The translations under genes were made by a program, and so were the position numbers. Source: Alphaproteobacteria bacterium (lineage in GTDB: Bacteria; Pseudomonadota; Alphaproteobacteria; Micropepsales; Micropepsaceae). Taken from it: DNA of 64,000 nt. The notes below the pieces were generated by a model that saw nothing but the letters and a program-made list of their open reading frames with translations, did not search any database and was not told the DNA's origin. Numbering within the stretch: position 1 is the stretch's first letter; each line of letters starts with the position of its first letter. The stretch is from the NCBI GenBank assembly GCA_019247845.1, contig JAFBAL010000042.1:103263-167262 (forward strand), given 5' to 3'. Shown here piece after piece: positions 27,883 to 36,368 of this stretch.

Positions 27883-29584
27883 AGACCGTAAAGGCCGCCA
27901 GCTCGCCGGACAGGTGAAGCTGGCGGCACAGCACGCGGCGGATCTTGCCGCTCGATGTTTTGGGCACGGAATCGGGCTTGACGAGGACGACCTCGTTCAC
28001 GCCGATCTCGAAGGCGTCGAACACGGTCTCGCGGATGGCGCTGGCGATCTCCCGCGCGTCGATGCGCGCCAGCTGGCTGCGCTCGATCTCCTGCACCACG
28101 ACAACCGCCTCGCTGTCGCCGTCGTCGACCCCGAACACCGCGCAGCCGTCGGGCTTGAGCGCGTCGTGGCTGGACTGGATCGCGTATTCGACGTCCTGCG
28201 GGAAGATCTTGCGGCCGCGGATGATGATCACCTCTTTCGTCCGCCCGATGACGAACAGCTCGCCGTCGAGCAGCGCGCCCAGGTCGCCGGTGCGCAGGAA
28301 CGGGCCCGTGCCGTCGGCGAGACGCGAGCGGAAGATCTCGGTGCTGACCTCGTTGTTGGTGAGATAGCCCGCGGCGACGCAAGGGCCCGACACCCAGATC
28401 TCGCCGACGCTGCCCTCGCCGAGCGCGACCCTGTGTTCGGGATCGACGATGGTGACCTCCTGCGGCGGTACGGCGCGGCCGGAGCCGACGATCTCCGAGC
28501 CTTTCGCGGCGGGACGCAGCCTGCCTTCCGCCAGCTCCTGCGGATCGACGGTCAGGATGCGCGGCACCGTGTTCGGCTCGCCGGACGACACGATCAGCGT
28601 GGCTTCCGCCAGCCCGTAGCCGCAGCGGAACGCGGTGGCCGAGAAGCTGCATTCGCGGAAGGCCTCGGTGAATCGGCGGATGGTCTCGGCGCGGATCGGT
28701 TCCGAGGTGTTGCCGGCCAGCGTCCAGGACGAGAGGTCGAGGTCGCGCTTCTGTTCGCGGCTGACGCGCCGCGCCGCCAATCCATAGGCGAAGTTCGGCG
28801 CCACGCTCAAATCGGCGCGATAACGTTGAATGGTCTTCAGCCACAGCACCGGATTGCGGATGATCGCCACCGGCGGCAAGAGGATGCAGGTCGCTCCCGA
28901 ATAGATGTTGTTCAATATGTTCCCGATCAGGCCCAGGTCGTGATAGGCCGGAAGCCAGCAGACGATGCGCGAGTCCGCGCAGGTTCCGAGCGCCGCATGG
29001 CCGAGCGCGGCGTTGGCGGCGAGATTGCCGTAAGTGATGATCGTGCCCTTGGGATCGCCGGTCGAGCCCGAGGTGTACTGCAGGAAGGCCACGTCCGATG
29101 GATCGGCCAGGCGATCGGCGATGGGCTCGGTGGGGGCGATCGTGTCGGTGACGAAGAGCGGCAGCGACGCCATCGCCTCGCTGGTCGGCAGCCACGAGGC
29201 GAGCCGTGCCGATGCCGCCTTCTCCGTCAGGATGGCCGCGATCTCGGCACCTTCCGCGATGCTGACGATGCGGTCCCAGCTGGGACGTCCCGGTCTCGCC
29301 AGCGGCGCCGGCACCGCCACGACGCCGATCCTCAAACACGCCAGGAACGCCAGGATGAACGGCATGCCGGAGTCGTAGAGCATCAGCACGCGTCTGCCGG
29401 CGAGATGCGCAAGTCCCGGCGCGATCGCTTCCACGCCGTCGAACACGTCTTGATAGGTGTGCGACGACAGCTCGACGCCGTCGGCGCCGACGCAGACATA
29501 GGCGATCTTGTCGGGGCTCGACGCCGCCTGCAGCGCGGCGATGGAGGAGAAGCATTTTCTCGTCTTATCCAGCACGGGGAACAT
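27881..29584 (-). CDS. Fatty-acyl-AMP ligase (FAAL-like)
   Basis: The protein has 567 residues. LQYTSGSTGDPKGT is the phosphate-binding loop. PAYHDLGLIGNIL and FRCGYGLAEATL are typical of the FAAL branch that loads acyl groups onto ACPs rather than CoA. The C-terminal domain ends with a conserved Lys region (KTSSGKIRR). The gene is on the minus strand and its start lies 20 nt inside the upstream hydrolase gene, so the two are translationally coupled. In the cluster it may load a fatty or other acyl starter. No free-standing ACP is visible in the window, so the acceptor would be a PKS ACP or a protein encoded elsewhere. Confidence 0.87.
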   Translation of the reverse strand: MFPVLDKTRKCFSSIAALQAASSPDKIAYVCVGADGVELSSHTYQDVFDGVEAIAPGLAHLAGRRVLMLYDSGMPFILAFLACLRIGVVAVPAPLARPGRPSWDRIVSIAEGAEIAAILTEKAASARLASWLPTSEAMASLPLFVTDTIAPTEPIADRLADPSDVAFLQYTSGSTGDPKGTIITYGNLAANAALGHAALGTCADSRIVCWLPAYHDLGLIGNILNNIYSGATCILLPPVAIIRNPVLWLKTIQRYRADLSVAPNFAYGLAARRVSREQKRDLDLSSWTLAGNTSEPIRAETIRRFTEAFRECSFSATAFRCGYGLAEATLIVSSGEPNTVPRILTVDPQELAEGRLRPAAKGSEIVGSGRAVPPQEVTIVDPEHRVALGEGSVGEIWVSGPCVAAGYLTNNEVSTEIFRSRLADGTGPFLRTGDLGALLDGELFVIGRTKEVIIIRGRKIFPQDVEYAIQSSHDALKPDGCAVFGVDDGDSEAVVVVQEIERSQLARIDAREIASAIRETVFDAFEIGVNEVVLVKPDSVPKTSSGKIRRVLCRQLHLSGELAAFTV

Positions 29585-31094
29585 CCGTCGTCAGGGGAGC
29601 TTCGGACATGAAGCGGAAGCTTTCGAGGATCGCCGCGATCTCGGCCGGGTTGCCGGGCGTATGGCCTTCGAGGCAGATCCACTTTCCGCCGCTCAAGGCC
29701 GACAGCACCACGGCGGTGCAGACGGTCGAGCCTTTGAAGCGGTAGCGGATGTCGGTGCGCCAGCACGTGCCGCCGCAGGCGAGCGCCGTCTCGCGGTTCG
29801 ACAGGATCTCGAGCTGCTCCGCGGCGCCGAAGCTTTTCAGGCCGGCGGCGAATTGCAGGCCGGCCCGCTCGCCCGTCATGCCGCGCGGGACGTCGCGCAC
29901 CGAGACGAACAGCGGATAGCCTTCGAAGGTCGAAAGCGCCGCGACCTGGAACTTCGAGGTGCAGTCCTGTCGCTTCGCGCGCGCCGGAACGGCGAAGCGA
30001 AAGGCGGGCGCGGCCGTCCGCTCGAAAGCGCCATCGCGGCACTGGCCCTCCTCGGCGCTGCGCCAGACGAACGGCGCATCGGCGGCGTCGCGTCCCACCC
30101 GCGCGACCGCGCTGCGCAGCCGCGCCGCGGTCAACGGGTCGGTCTCGTTCGCCGCGCCGATCGCGGGCAGCACGAAGCGGCTCATCAGGTATTTGGGCAG
30201 CAGGAATTCGCCCGGCGGCAGGGAGCTGGTGATCGCGACGACCGCGTCGTCCTCAGGCACCACGACGAGGTATTGTCCGAACAGGCCGACGGCTTCGAAG
30301 CGGTCGGGCCCGCACCACCAGTGATAGCCGTAGTGCCCATGCGGCTTGGCAGCCACGCGGCCTGCGGTGCTGGCGCGCACCCAGTCCTCGGACACCAGCC
30401 GCTTTCCGTTCCACAGCCCGCGCCGGAGATAGAGCTGGCCGACCTTGGCCAGGTCGCGCGGCGCCAGCGCGATGCCGGCCCATCCGGTGTTGCCGGCCTG
30501 GGCATCGGCATCCCAGATGACGGTCTCGATGCCCATCGGCGCGAACAGGTAGCGCCGGGCGAAGGCGAGCGGCGTCTCCCCGGTTGCCGCCTTCAGCACG
30601 CAGCACAGCACGTGCGATCCGGCGTTGTTGTAGCGGAAGCGCTCGCCGGGCGCGGCGGCCAGCGGCCGCGCCAGCGCGTTGCCGAGCATGTCGGCGTTGC
30701 GCGTCATCGCGAAATAGCCCTCGAAATTGCCGCCGTGGTCGTCGATGTCCAGCCCGCTTGTCATCGTGAGGAAGTGCTCGATGGTGAGCGCGCGTTTTGC
30801 CGGGTCCAGGCGCTCGCGCTGCCCGGGCGAAAGGAAGTCGGCAATGGGCTGGGCGACGTGGGCGATATGGCCCTTGTCGATGGCGATGCCGATCAGGATG
30901 CCGACGAGCGTCTTGGTGCAGGAGTAGATCTGGTGCAGCGCGCCGGCGCGGTAGGGATGGAATGCGCAGTCGAACAGCACCTCGCCGCCGCGCATCGCAA
31001 CGACACCGTCGATGGGATGCCGCTTGGTGCGCACATGGTCCAAAAGCTCGATGAGCAGCGACTGCCTCGTCGCGGGCCAATGCTCTTCGCTCAC
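29565..31094 (-). CDS. Beta-lactamase/class C-type serine hydrolase
   Basis: The protein is about 509 residues. S58 and K61 in YSCTK form the SxxK catalytic motif and RYNNAG near residue 155 supplies the YxN motif, as in class C beta-lactamases, DD-peptidases and LovD-type acyltransferases. About 150 extra C-terminal residues are unassigned. The GTG at 31094 has GGAGG 8 nt upstream; a TTG at 31097 is the alternative. No signal peptide is evident, so a cytoplasmic role is likely. The window shows no thioesterase domain, so this enzyme is a candidate for chain release or acyl transfer. That is inference. It forms an operon with the FAAL. Confidence 0.8.
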   Translation of the reverse strand: MSEEHWPATRQSLLIELLDHVRTKRHPIDGVVAMRGGEVLFDCAFHPYRAGALHQIYSCTKTLVGILIGIAIDKGHIAHVAQPIADFLSPGQRERLDPAKRALTIEHFLTMTSGLDIDDHGGNFEGYFAMTRNADMLGNALARPLAAAPGERFRYNNAGSHVLCCVLKAATGETPLAFARRYLFAPMGIETVIWDADAQAGNTGWAGIALAPRDLAKVGQLYLRRGLWNGKRLVSEDWVRASTAGRVAAKPHGHYGYHWWCGPDRFEAVGLFGQYLVVVPEDDAVVAITSSLPPGEFLLPKYLMSRFVLPAIGAANETDPLTAARLRSAVARVGRDAADAPFVWRSAEEGQCRDGAFERTAAPAFRFAVPARAKRQDCTSKFQVAALSTFEGYPLFVSVRDVPRGMTGERAGLQFAAGLKSFGAAEQLEILSNRETALACGGTCWRTDIRYRFKGSTVCTAVVLSALSGGKWICLEGHTPGNPAEIAAILESFRFMSEAPLTTDVPRAG

Positions 31095-31266
31095 CAAACG
31101 GCCTCCGGCGCTGGAACGGCAACGTTAGGAGCAATCGACACGCGCTTGGAACGCTTGAATCTTGCATGGCGCGTGGACGGACGGCGGCGCGCGCATGCGA
31201 AGAAGGGCGACAGGGCGCGGGCCGGTTGGCGATCCTCGAGACGCGGCGGCAGGAGCTTTGCGGGCC
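31095..31266. promoter_or_regulatory. Divergent spacer between hydrolase and acyl hydrolase genes
   Basis: The 172-nt gap separates the minus-strand hydrolase-FAAL pair from the plus-strand trans-AT genes, so both transcripts should start in it. I see no clear -35/-10 pair. AGGAG at the right end is the ribosome site of the acyl hydrolase; GGAGG at the left end, on the minus strand, serves the hydrolase. Confidence 0.3.
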
Positions 31267-32253
31267 ATGTTGCAAGCGGACCGCCCTCGCATGGCGTTCC
31301 TGTTCTCGGGCCATGGCGCGCAAGCGTTCCACATGGGGCGCGCGCTCTTCGAATCCTGCGCCGAGTTCCGCGGCGAGATGGCGGCGATGGACCGCGAGCT
31401 CCTGCGGCGGACGGGCCGTTCCGTGCTCGCCCGCCTGTATGACGACGCGCGCGCCAAAGCCGATCCGTTCGACGATTTCGCGTTCTCCCATCCCGCGATC
31501 TTCATGGTGGAACTCGCGCTCGGCCGGATCTTGCGCGACCGCTACGGCTCGCCGGATTGCGTGGTCGGCGCCAGCCTGGGCGAGCTGGTCGCCGCCGTCA
31601 TGGCCGAAGCCGTCTCGTTCGAGACCGCGCTGGAGCTGATCCTGCATCATGTCGAGGTATTCGGCGGCCGCGACGCGTGCGGCGGCATGCTCGCGATCTT
31701 GGCGCCGCCGAGCCTCTACGAGCAGTGGCCCGAGATCGCGTCGTGCGCGGCGCTCGCCGGCAATGCGGACGACAGCCATTTCGTCGTGGCGGGAAGGCTC
31801 GACGAGCTCGACCGTCTCGAAAGCTTCCTGCAACGCAAGGGCGTCGATTTCCTGCGCCTGCCCGTGCGATACCCGTTCCACTCCGACCGCATCGAGCCGT
31901 TCAAGGCGGAGGTCCTGCGCTGCACGGACTGGCTCGCGCGCCCGCCCTGCGTTCCCGTGATCTCGTGCGCGTCGCGCGATTTCCTGCGGGGTTACTCCAG
32001 GGATCACATGTGGCGGTCGATCCGCGAGCCGATGGACATCGCCGGCGCGCTCGATCTGCTGGAAGACGGCGGCGCCTGGACCTGCGCGGACTTGAGCCCA
32101 GGCTCGGTTTTCGCGGCCGCGCTCAGACGCCGCAAACGCACGAGGCCCAACCGCATCTTCGGCGTGCTGACGCCTTACGGAAGCGAGCTCGCGAACTTCA
32201 ACAAGGTCTGCGACGCCCTCGATGCGCGCATCGCACAGGAGGCCTGGCCATGA
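31267..32253 (+). CDS. Acyltransferase-fold acyl hydrolase of trans-AT PKS (PedC-like)
   Basis: The protein has 328 residues. It opens with FLFSGHGAQAFHMG, as malonyl transferases do. The nucleophile S103 sits in GASLGE rather than GHSLGE, and H205 lies in YPFHSDR. The Arg normally 25 residues after the Ser, which binds the malonyl carboxylate, is His128 (LHHVEVF). Loss of that Arg fits the acyl hydrolase group, which clears stalled acyl chains from ACPs, rather than a malonyl loader. AGGAG precedes the ATG at 31267. The stop overlaps the start of the AT-ER gene (ATGA), so the two are made together. Confidence 0.82.
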   Translation: MLQADRPRMAFLFSGHGAQAFHMGRALFESCAEFRGEMAAMDRELLRRTGRSVLARLYDDARAKADPFDDFAFSHPAIFMVELALGRILRDRYGSPDCVVGASLGELVAAVMAEAVSFETALELILHHVEVFGGRDACGGMLAILAPPSLYEQWPEIASCAALAGNADDSHFVVAGRLDELDRLESFLQRKGVDFLRLPVRYPFHSDRIEPFKAEVLRCTDWLARPPCVPVISCASRDFLRGYSRDHMWRSIREPMDIAGALDLLEDGGAWTCADLSPGSVFAAALRRRKRTRPNRIFGVLTPYGSELANFNKVCDALDARIAQEAWP

Positions 32254-34526
32254 AGGTCTATGCATTTCCGGGACAAGGCTCTCAATCGCGCGGCATGGGC
32301 AAGGGTCTGTTCGAAGCCTTTCCCGATCACGTGCGCGCCGCCGATGCGATCCTCGGCTGCTCGCTGGAAGAGCTCTGCCTGCGCGATCCCCGGCGCGTGC
32401 TGTCCAAGACGCAGTTCACCCAGCCCGCGCTCTACGCGATCAACGCGCTGACCTGGCTCAAGCGGCGCCAGGACGGCGATGCCGCGCCCGAATTCCTCGT
32501 CGGCCACAGCCTGGGCGAATACTGCGCGCTGTTCGCCGCCGGCGCATTCGACTTCGAGACCGGGCTCGCGCTCGTCAAGCGCCGCGGCGAGATGATGGCG
32601 ACTGCGCCCAAGGGCGGCATGGCTGCGGTCATGGGATTGGACGCGGCACAAGTGTCGGCGGTCCTGGAGCGCGAGGGCCTGAGCGATCTCGACGTCGCCA
32701 ACTACAACGGCCCCAAGCAGATCGTGCTCTCCGGCCCCGAAGCCAGCGTCGCGCGCGCCGAGACGCCGTTCGACCGCGCGGGCGCGACCTATGTGGTGCT
32801 CAACGTCAGCGCCGCGTTCCATTCGCGCTACATGGCCTTCATGGTCGACGAGTTCCGCGCGCTGCTGGCGCGCGCCGCGGTGTCGGACCCCAGGCTGCCG
32901 GTGATGGCGAATGCCACGGCCAGGCCCTATCGCGGCGGCGACGTGGTCGAGAACCTCGCGGCGCAGATCTGCGCGCCGGTGCGCTGGACCGACACCATCC
33001 GTTATCTGATGGGACGCGGGGCGCTCGAGATCGTCGAGGTCGGGCCGGGCAAGGTGCTGACCTCGCTGGTCGGCCACATCGTGGGCCACTGCACGCCGAT
33101 CCTCGACGATGCGCCGAAGCGGGAGTCCGTGGCGCAGATGGCTGAGCCGGTTGCGGGATCGAAGCCCGCGCCCGTTGCGGCGTTCGCGCTTGCGCCCGTT
33201 GCGGCGTTCGCGCCTGCGCCCGTTGCGGCGTCGATGCCTGCACCTTCCATCGTCTCTTCCGGCAACGGCAGCCCGGGTTCGGCCGATTTCGTCAAAGCCT
33301 ACGGTCTCCACCACGCCTATATGGCGAGCGGAGACGGCTTCATGGGACGCGATGCGGTGGTGCGGCTTGCCGATGCCGGGCTGCTCGGCATGCTCGGATC
33401 GGACGGCCGCCGCCCAAGCGCGCTCGAAGCCGATCTCGACTTCGTCCGCGCAAACGCACGCAACGGCGCCGCCTTCGGCGTGAGCCTGCGCGCAAGTCCG
33501 CAGCATCTGGAGGATACGATCGCGCTGCTGTCGCGCAAAGGCGTGGACCTGGTCGAAGTCCTGGACGCGGCCGAGATCGCGCCGGCGCTTGTGCGCTATC
33601 GATTGCAGGGCCTGACCCCGGACGGGCCGCGCAATCGCATCGTCGCCAGGGCGTCGCGTCCGGATATCGCCGAGCTGTTCGCGTCTCCGCCGCCGGCCGA
33701 GATCGTCGCCCGGCTGCTGGCGCGCGGCGAGATCGCGTCGGCGCAAGCGCGGCTGGCGCAGACGATCCCGATGGCCGACGACATCGTGGCCGATGCCGGG
33801 AGCGCGATCTTCGCCGGCGCGGCGCCGCTCACCGTCCTGCTGCCCTGTTTCGTGCGCCTGCGCGACGCGTTTCGCAGCCGCCACGGCTACCGTCGGCCGG
33901 TCCGCATCGGCGCCGCCGGCGGGATCGGGACCCCCGAAGCCGTGGCCGCTACTTTCGTTCTCGGCGCGGACTTCGTCGCGACCGGCTCGATCAACCAATG
34001 CACGCTGGAAGCGGCCACCAGCGACGTCGTGAAGGACGCGCTTCAGACGCTCGACGTGCACGAGATCGCATTGGCGCCGGCCGAGGACGGCTTCGAAGGC
34101 GGTGCGCGCGTCCTGACCATGGCGAAGGGCGTGTTTTTCCCGGGCCGCGCCAATCGCCTGCACGAGATCTGGCGCGCGCATGCGGATTGGAGCGCCGTCG
34201 ATCGCGCCGACCAACGGCAGATCGAAGAGAAGTACCTTCGCCGCGACTTCGACGACGTCGCGGCCGAGCTGGCGTCCAAGGGCCTCGCTGTGGAGAATCC
34301 CAAGGCAAGGATGGCGGAGGTTTTCAAGACCTACTTGAATCTCAGCCGCCGATGGGCGTTCGCGGGCGCCGCGGACCGCCGCCTGGATTTCCAGGTGCGC
34401 ACCGGTCCGGCACTGGGCGCCTTCAATCGCTGGGCAAGGACCGGCGAGCGCGGTTCCTGGCGCAATCGCCATGTCGACGACATCGGGGTGTTGCTGATGC
34501 GCGGGGCCGAAAGGCTTCTGCGGTGA
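32250..34526 (+). CDS. trans-acting malonyl acyltransferase fused to FMN enoylreductase (AT-ER)
   Basis: The protein has 758 residues. The AT (1-285) has PGQGSQSRGMG, S87 in GHSLGE, R112 in KRRGEMM and AFHS, all as in malonyl-specific enzymes; it would load all extender units. A low-complexity linker with 24-bp repeats follows. Residues ~335-758 match the PfaD-type FMN-dependent enoylreductase of trans-AT clusters: IGAAGGIGTPEAVAATFVLG and ATGSINQCTLE are visible. The same AT-ER fusion is known from several trans-AT pathways. The gene converges on the XRE gene with a 3-nt gap. Confidence 0.92.
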   Translation: MKVYAFPGQGSQSRGMGKGLFEAFPDHVRAADAILGCSLEELCLRDPRRVLSKTQFTQPALYAINALTWLKRRQDGDAAPEFLVGHSLGEYCALFAAGAFDFETGLALVKRRGEMMATAPKGGMAAVMGLDAAQVSAVLEREGLSDLDVANYNGPKQIVLSGPEASVARAETPFDRAGATYVVLNVSAAFHSRYMAFMVDEFRALLARAAVSDPRLPVMANATARPYRGGDVVENLAAQICAPVRWTDTIRYLMGRGALEIVEVGPGKVLTSLVGHIVGHCTPILDDAPKRESVAQMAEPVAGSKPAPVAAFALAPVAAFAPAPVAASMPAPSIVSSGNGSPGSADFVKAYGLHHAYMASGDGFMGRDAVVRLADAGLLGMLGSDGRRPSALEADLDFVRANARNGAAFGVSLRASPQHLEDTIALLSRKGVDLVEVLDAAEIAPALVRYRLQGLTPDGPRNRIVARASRPDIAELFASPPPAEIVARLLARGEIASAQARLAQTIPMADDIVADAGSAIFAGAAPLTVLLPCFVRLRDAFRSRHGYRRPVRIGAAGGIGTPEAVAATFVLGADFVATGSINQCTLEAATSDVVKDALQTLDVHEIALAPAEDGFEGGARVLTMAKGVFFPGRANRLHEIWRAHADWSAVDRADQRQIEEKYLRRDFDDVAAELASKGLAVENPKARMAEVFKTYLNLSRRWAFAGAADRRLDFQVRTGPALGAFNRWARTGERGSWRNRHVDDIGVLLMRGAERLLR
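33168..33239 (+). repeat. Three 24-bp tandem repeats in the AT-ER linker
   Basis: A unit starting gcgcccgttgcggcg is repeated three times, encoding APVAAFAL, APVAAFAP and APVAASMP. The Ala/Pro linker lies between the AT and ER domains and probably acts as a flexible spacer. Confidence 0.75.
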
Positions 34527-34529
34527 ACG

Positions 34530-34970
34530 TCATTCGCCGGCTTCGGGCTCGGGACCGCCGGTCTCGGGATCGGCGCCGGCCGCATCGGAACGCGACGCCA
34601 GCCGCCTCAGGAGATTGAGCGAGAGGTTCTGGTTCTGCGCGTTCAAGCGCGAATAGGTGTCGCAAAGCTTGCTGATCTGCCTGCTGAAGGTCTCGTCCTG
34701 CTCCTGCGGGCTCGATCCCGTCAGCAGGTGATCCAGGCTGATGCCGAGATTGTAGCTGAGCGCCACGGCGTGCTTCAGCGACAACGGCCGGCCCATGCGC
34801 CAGCGGCTGAGCGTGCTCTCCGACACGCCGATCGAATAGCAGAGCTGGCAGTTGTATTTCATGCCGCGGCGTTTCATTGCCGCCGAAATGCGCTCACCGC
34901 GCGCGAGATCGACTTCCTGGTAGGGCGCAACGTCTTTGTCGCGCCGGTCCGTGTTGCGCAGCTCGTCCAT
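34530..34970 (-). CDS. XRE-type HTH regulator, copy 1
   Basis: The protein is about 146 residues with one helix-turn-helix: GVSESTLSRWRMGRPLSLKHAV is the DNA-reading part, followed by LGISLDHLLTG. Just before it is YNCQLCY, with two Cys, which its paralogue at 44004 shares. The C-terminal ~60 residues are coiled-coil-like, then acidic, and may mediate dimerisation. The ATG at 34970 gives an N-terminus matching the paralogue in length. An in-frame GTG at 35000 with GGGGA upstream is possible, and the frame reaches 35045. The gene diverges from the SDR and is a likely regulator of the polyketide genes. Confidence 0.78.
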   Translation of the reverse strand: MDELRNTDRRDKDVAPYQEVDLARGERISAAMKRRGMKYNCQLCYSIGVSESTLSRWRMGRPLSLKHAVALSYNLGISLDHLLTGSSPQEQDETFSRQISKLCDTYSRLNAQNQNLSLNLLRRLASRSDAAGADPETGGPEPEAGE

Positions 34971-35062
34971 CGCCAACAACTGTGTCGATCGCCCATGCAC
35001 CGGTTCCCCACTTCTTGAATGCCGGTTGGTGGAAAACTGGCACATCCCTTATTCATCTGCGT

Positions 35063-35085
35063 TTTGAAGAGTAATTTGCTTCAAA
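35063..35085. promoter_or_regulatory. Operator-like dyad TTTGAAG-N9-CTTCAAA
   Basis: TTTGAAG (35063-35069) and CTTCAAA (35079-35085) are perfect inverted 7-bp arms around agtaatttg. The dyad covers the putative -10 element of the XRE gene, so binding there could give autorepression. A similar core, TTGAAGtAAT followed by TTCAA, lies before the sheath gene. Confidence 0.45.
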
Positions 35086-35096
35086 TTTCTCGTCAA
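35068..35096 (-). promoter_or_regulatory. Candidate promoter of XRE copy 1
   Basis: On the minus strand TTGACG (-35, 35096-35091) is followed after exactly 17 nt by TACTCT (-10, 35073-35068). The -35 is close to consensus; the -10 is weak (three of six). It lies roughly 100 nt before the chosen XRE start. Confidence 0.35.
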
Positions 35097-35108
35097 GGTG
35101 GTCGTTTT

Positions 35109-35140
35109 GACAATCAATCACTTTATCGTTTTCGATTGTC
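35109..35140. promoter_or_regulatory. Second perfect dyad GACAATC-N18-GATTGTC
   Basis: GACAATC (35109-35115) and GATTGTC (35134-35140) are perfect inverted arms. TTGACA, a consensus -35 hexamer, overlaps the left arm (35107-35112) on the plus strand towards the SDR. The arms are about 2.5 helical turns apart. It may be a separate operator or a looped site; the role is inferred. Confidence 0.35.
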
Positions 35141-35288
35141 GCGTTTTCTACAATAAATGATGGACTTGTCAGAATACTCACGCGTGACTTGATTGCTCGC
35201 CATGCAACAATTGACACTTCTGGATATGGTCATTCATGCATAAGATCGCCCTTAGGTAAGCAAAATTCGAGCTGCCGGGAGGAAGAGG

Positions 35289-36140
35289 ATGGCACTGCGT
35301 CTTGCGGGCAAGGTCGCGCTCGTCACCGGCGGGACCAGCGGCATCGGTGCGGCGACGGTGAAACGCTTCGTCGAAGACGGCGCGCGCGTCGCAATCGTAG
35401 GTAGAAACGCCGAAGCCGGTGCCACGCTGGTGCGAAATCTGGGCGGGCAGGCCTGCTTCATCAAGGCCGACGTCAGTCAAGAATCCGAGATCGTCCGCGT
35501 GCTGAACGAAGCGGTCGGCTGGGGCGGCCGGCTGGACGTTCTGTTCAACAATGCGGGAGGCCTGGCGCCCGGCGGCGTCGACACCTTCACCGCCGAGGAT
35601 TTCGACTATGCGGTCCGGCTCGTGCTCGGCAGCGTGCTCTACGGGATCAAATACGCCTCGCCGATCATGAAGGCCCAGCGCTGGGGCGCCATCATCAACA
35701 ATTCGAGCATCGGCGCGCTGCGCACCCACATGGGCGGCTATCTCTATTCCGTCGCCAAGGCCGGGGTCAGCCATGCGACGCGGCTCGCGGGAATGGAACT
35801 CGGACGCTTCAATATAACCGTGAATTGCGTGTCTCCCGGCGCGGTGACGACGCCGCTGTTCCTCGGCGGCTCGCGCGTCGCCGCCCATATGCAGCCGGAA
35901 AAGGCGAAGGCGGTCATGGCGAAGGTGGCGGACGGCCTTGCGCAGGCCACGCCGCTCGCGCGCTCGGGCTCCGCGGAAGACGTCGCCTCGGCGGTGAGCT
36001 TCCTCGCGAGCGACGAAGGACATTATATTAACTGTCACGATCTCGTCATCGACGGCGGGCTGACCGCGGCCGGCCGCAGCAGCTTCGCCGCGGACGATCC
36101 GTCCGATCCGCTCGCGATGGGCCGCCGCGCGATGCGCTAG
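35289..36140 (+). CDS. Short-chain dehydrogenase/reductase (SDR)
   Basis: The protein has 283 residues. ALVTGGTSGIGAATV is the NAD(P)-binding TGxxxGIG loop, FNNAGG is the NNAG motif, and Y and K of YSVAK, with the Ser before them (NNSSIGA), form the catalytic triad. ASDEGHYINCHDLVIDGG is the usual C-terminal end of the classical family. It could reduce a ketone of the polyketide or a precursor, or could be unrelated. GGGAGGAAGAGG lies directly before the ATG. It is transcribed away from XRE copy 1. Confidence 0.85.
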   Translation: MALRLAGKVALVTGGTSGIGAATVKRFVEDGARVAIVGRNAEAGATLVRNLGGQACFIKADVSQESEIVRVLNEAVGWGGRLDVLFNNAGGLAPGGVDTFTAEDFDYAVRLVLGSVLYGIKYASPIMKAQRWGAIINNSSIGALRTHMGGYLYSVAKAGVSHATRLAGMELGRFNITVNCVSPGAVTTPLFLGGSRVAAHMQPEKAKAVMAKVADGLAQATPLARSGSAEDVASAVSFLASDEGHYINCHDLVIDGGLTAAGRSSFAADDPSDPLAMGRRAMR

Positions 36141-36368
36141 CGTTGAATGTTCGACCTTTCAAGCGCAGTTGGCGTTCACGGCTTGCTAGGCATGCAAGCG
36201 CGGGCCGCGCCGGGTCCTCTTGCCTGCCGAAGAAAACTAAGTCTAAAGTTGTATAACGTTCGGGCGGCCGTTAGACGGGACATCGGCGTGTGCGAGGCGG
36301 GATTGTCGAACCCGCGCGCGGACTGAGTTGTCCGAAGTGTTTGGGGTCGCATTCGCCGGGGGCACCGC
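36141..36368 (+). promoter_or_regulatory. Spacer before the ABC operon, with dyad and hairpin
   Basis: TTGAA (36143-36147) and TTCAA (36158-36162) form a 5-10-5 dyad just after the SDR stop, resembling the dyads at 35063 and 44592. GCTTGC (36181-36186) and GCAAGC (36194-36199) form a 6-bp hairpin without a T-run. TATAAC at 36252-36257 is a good -10 hexamer, but there is no matching -35. The ABC gene start follows GGGGGC at 36369. Confidence 0.35.

Larger units (their letters stand above)
34971..35288. promoter_or_regulatory. AT-rich divergent control region between XRE copy 1 and the SDR
   Basis: This roughly 318-nt stretch holds no other gene. It is markedly richer in A/T than its surroundings, especially 35045-35260. 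It contains the two perfect dyads and the minus-strand promoter candidate listed separately. GGGAGGAAGAGG at the right end is a strong ribosome site for the SDR. Confidence 0.5.

Noticed and set aside
29565..31094. Antibiotic-resistance beta-lactamase
   Set aside because: No signal peptide is seen, the protein is long with a C-terminal extension, and it is coupled to an acyl-AMP ligase, so a biosynthetic acyl enzyme fits better.
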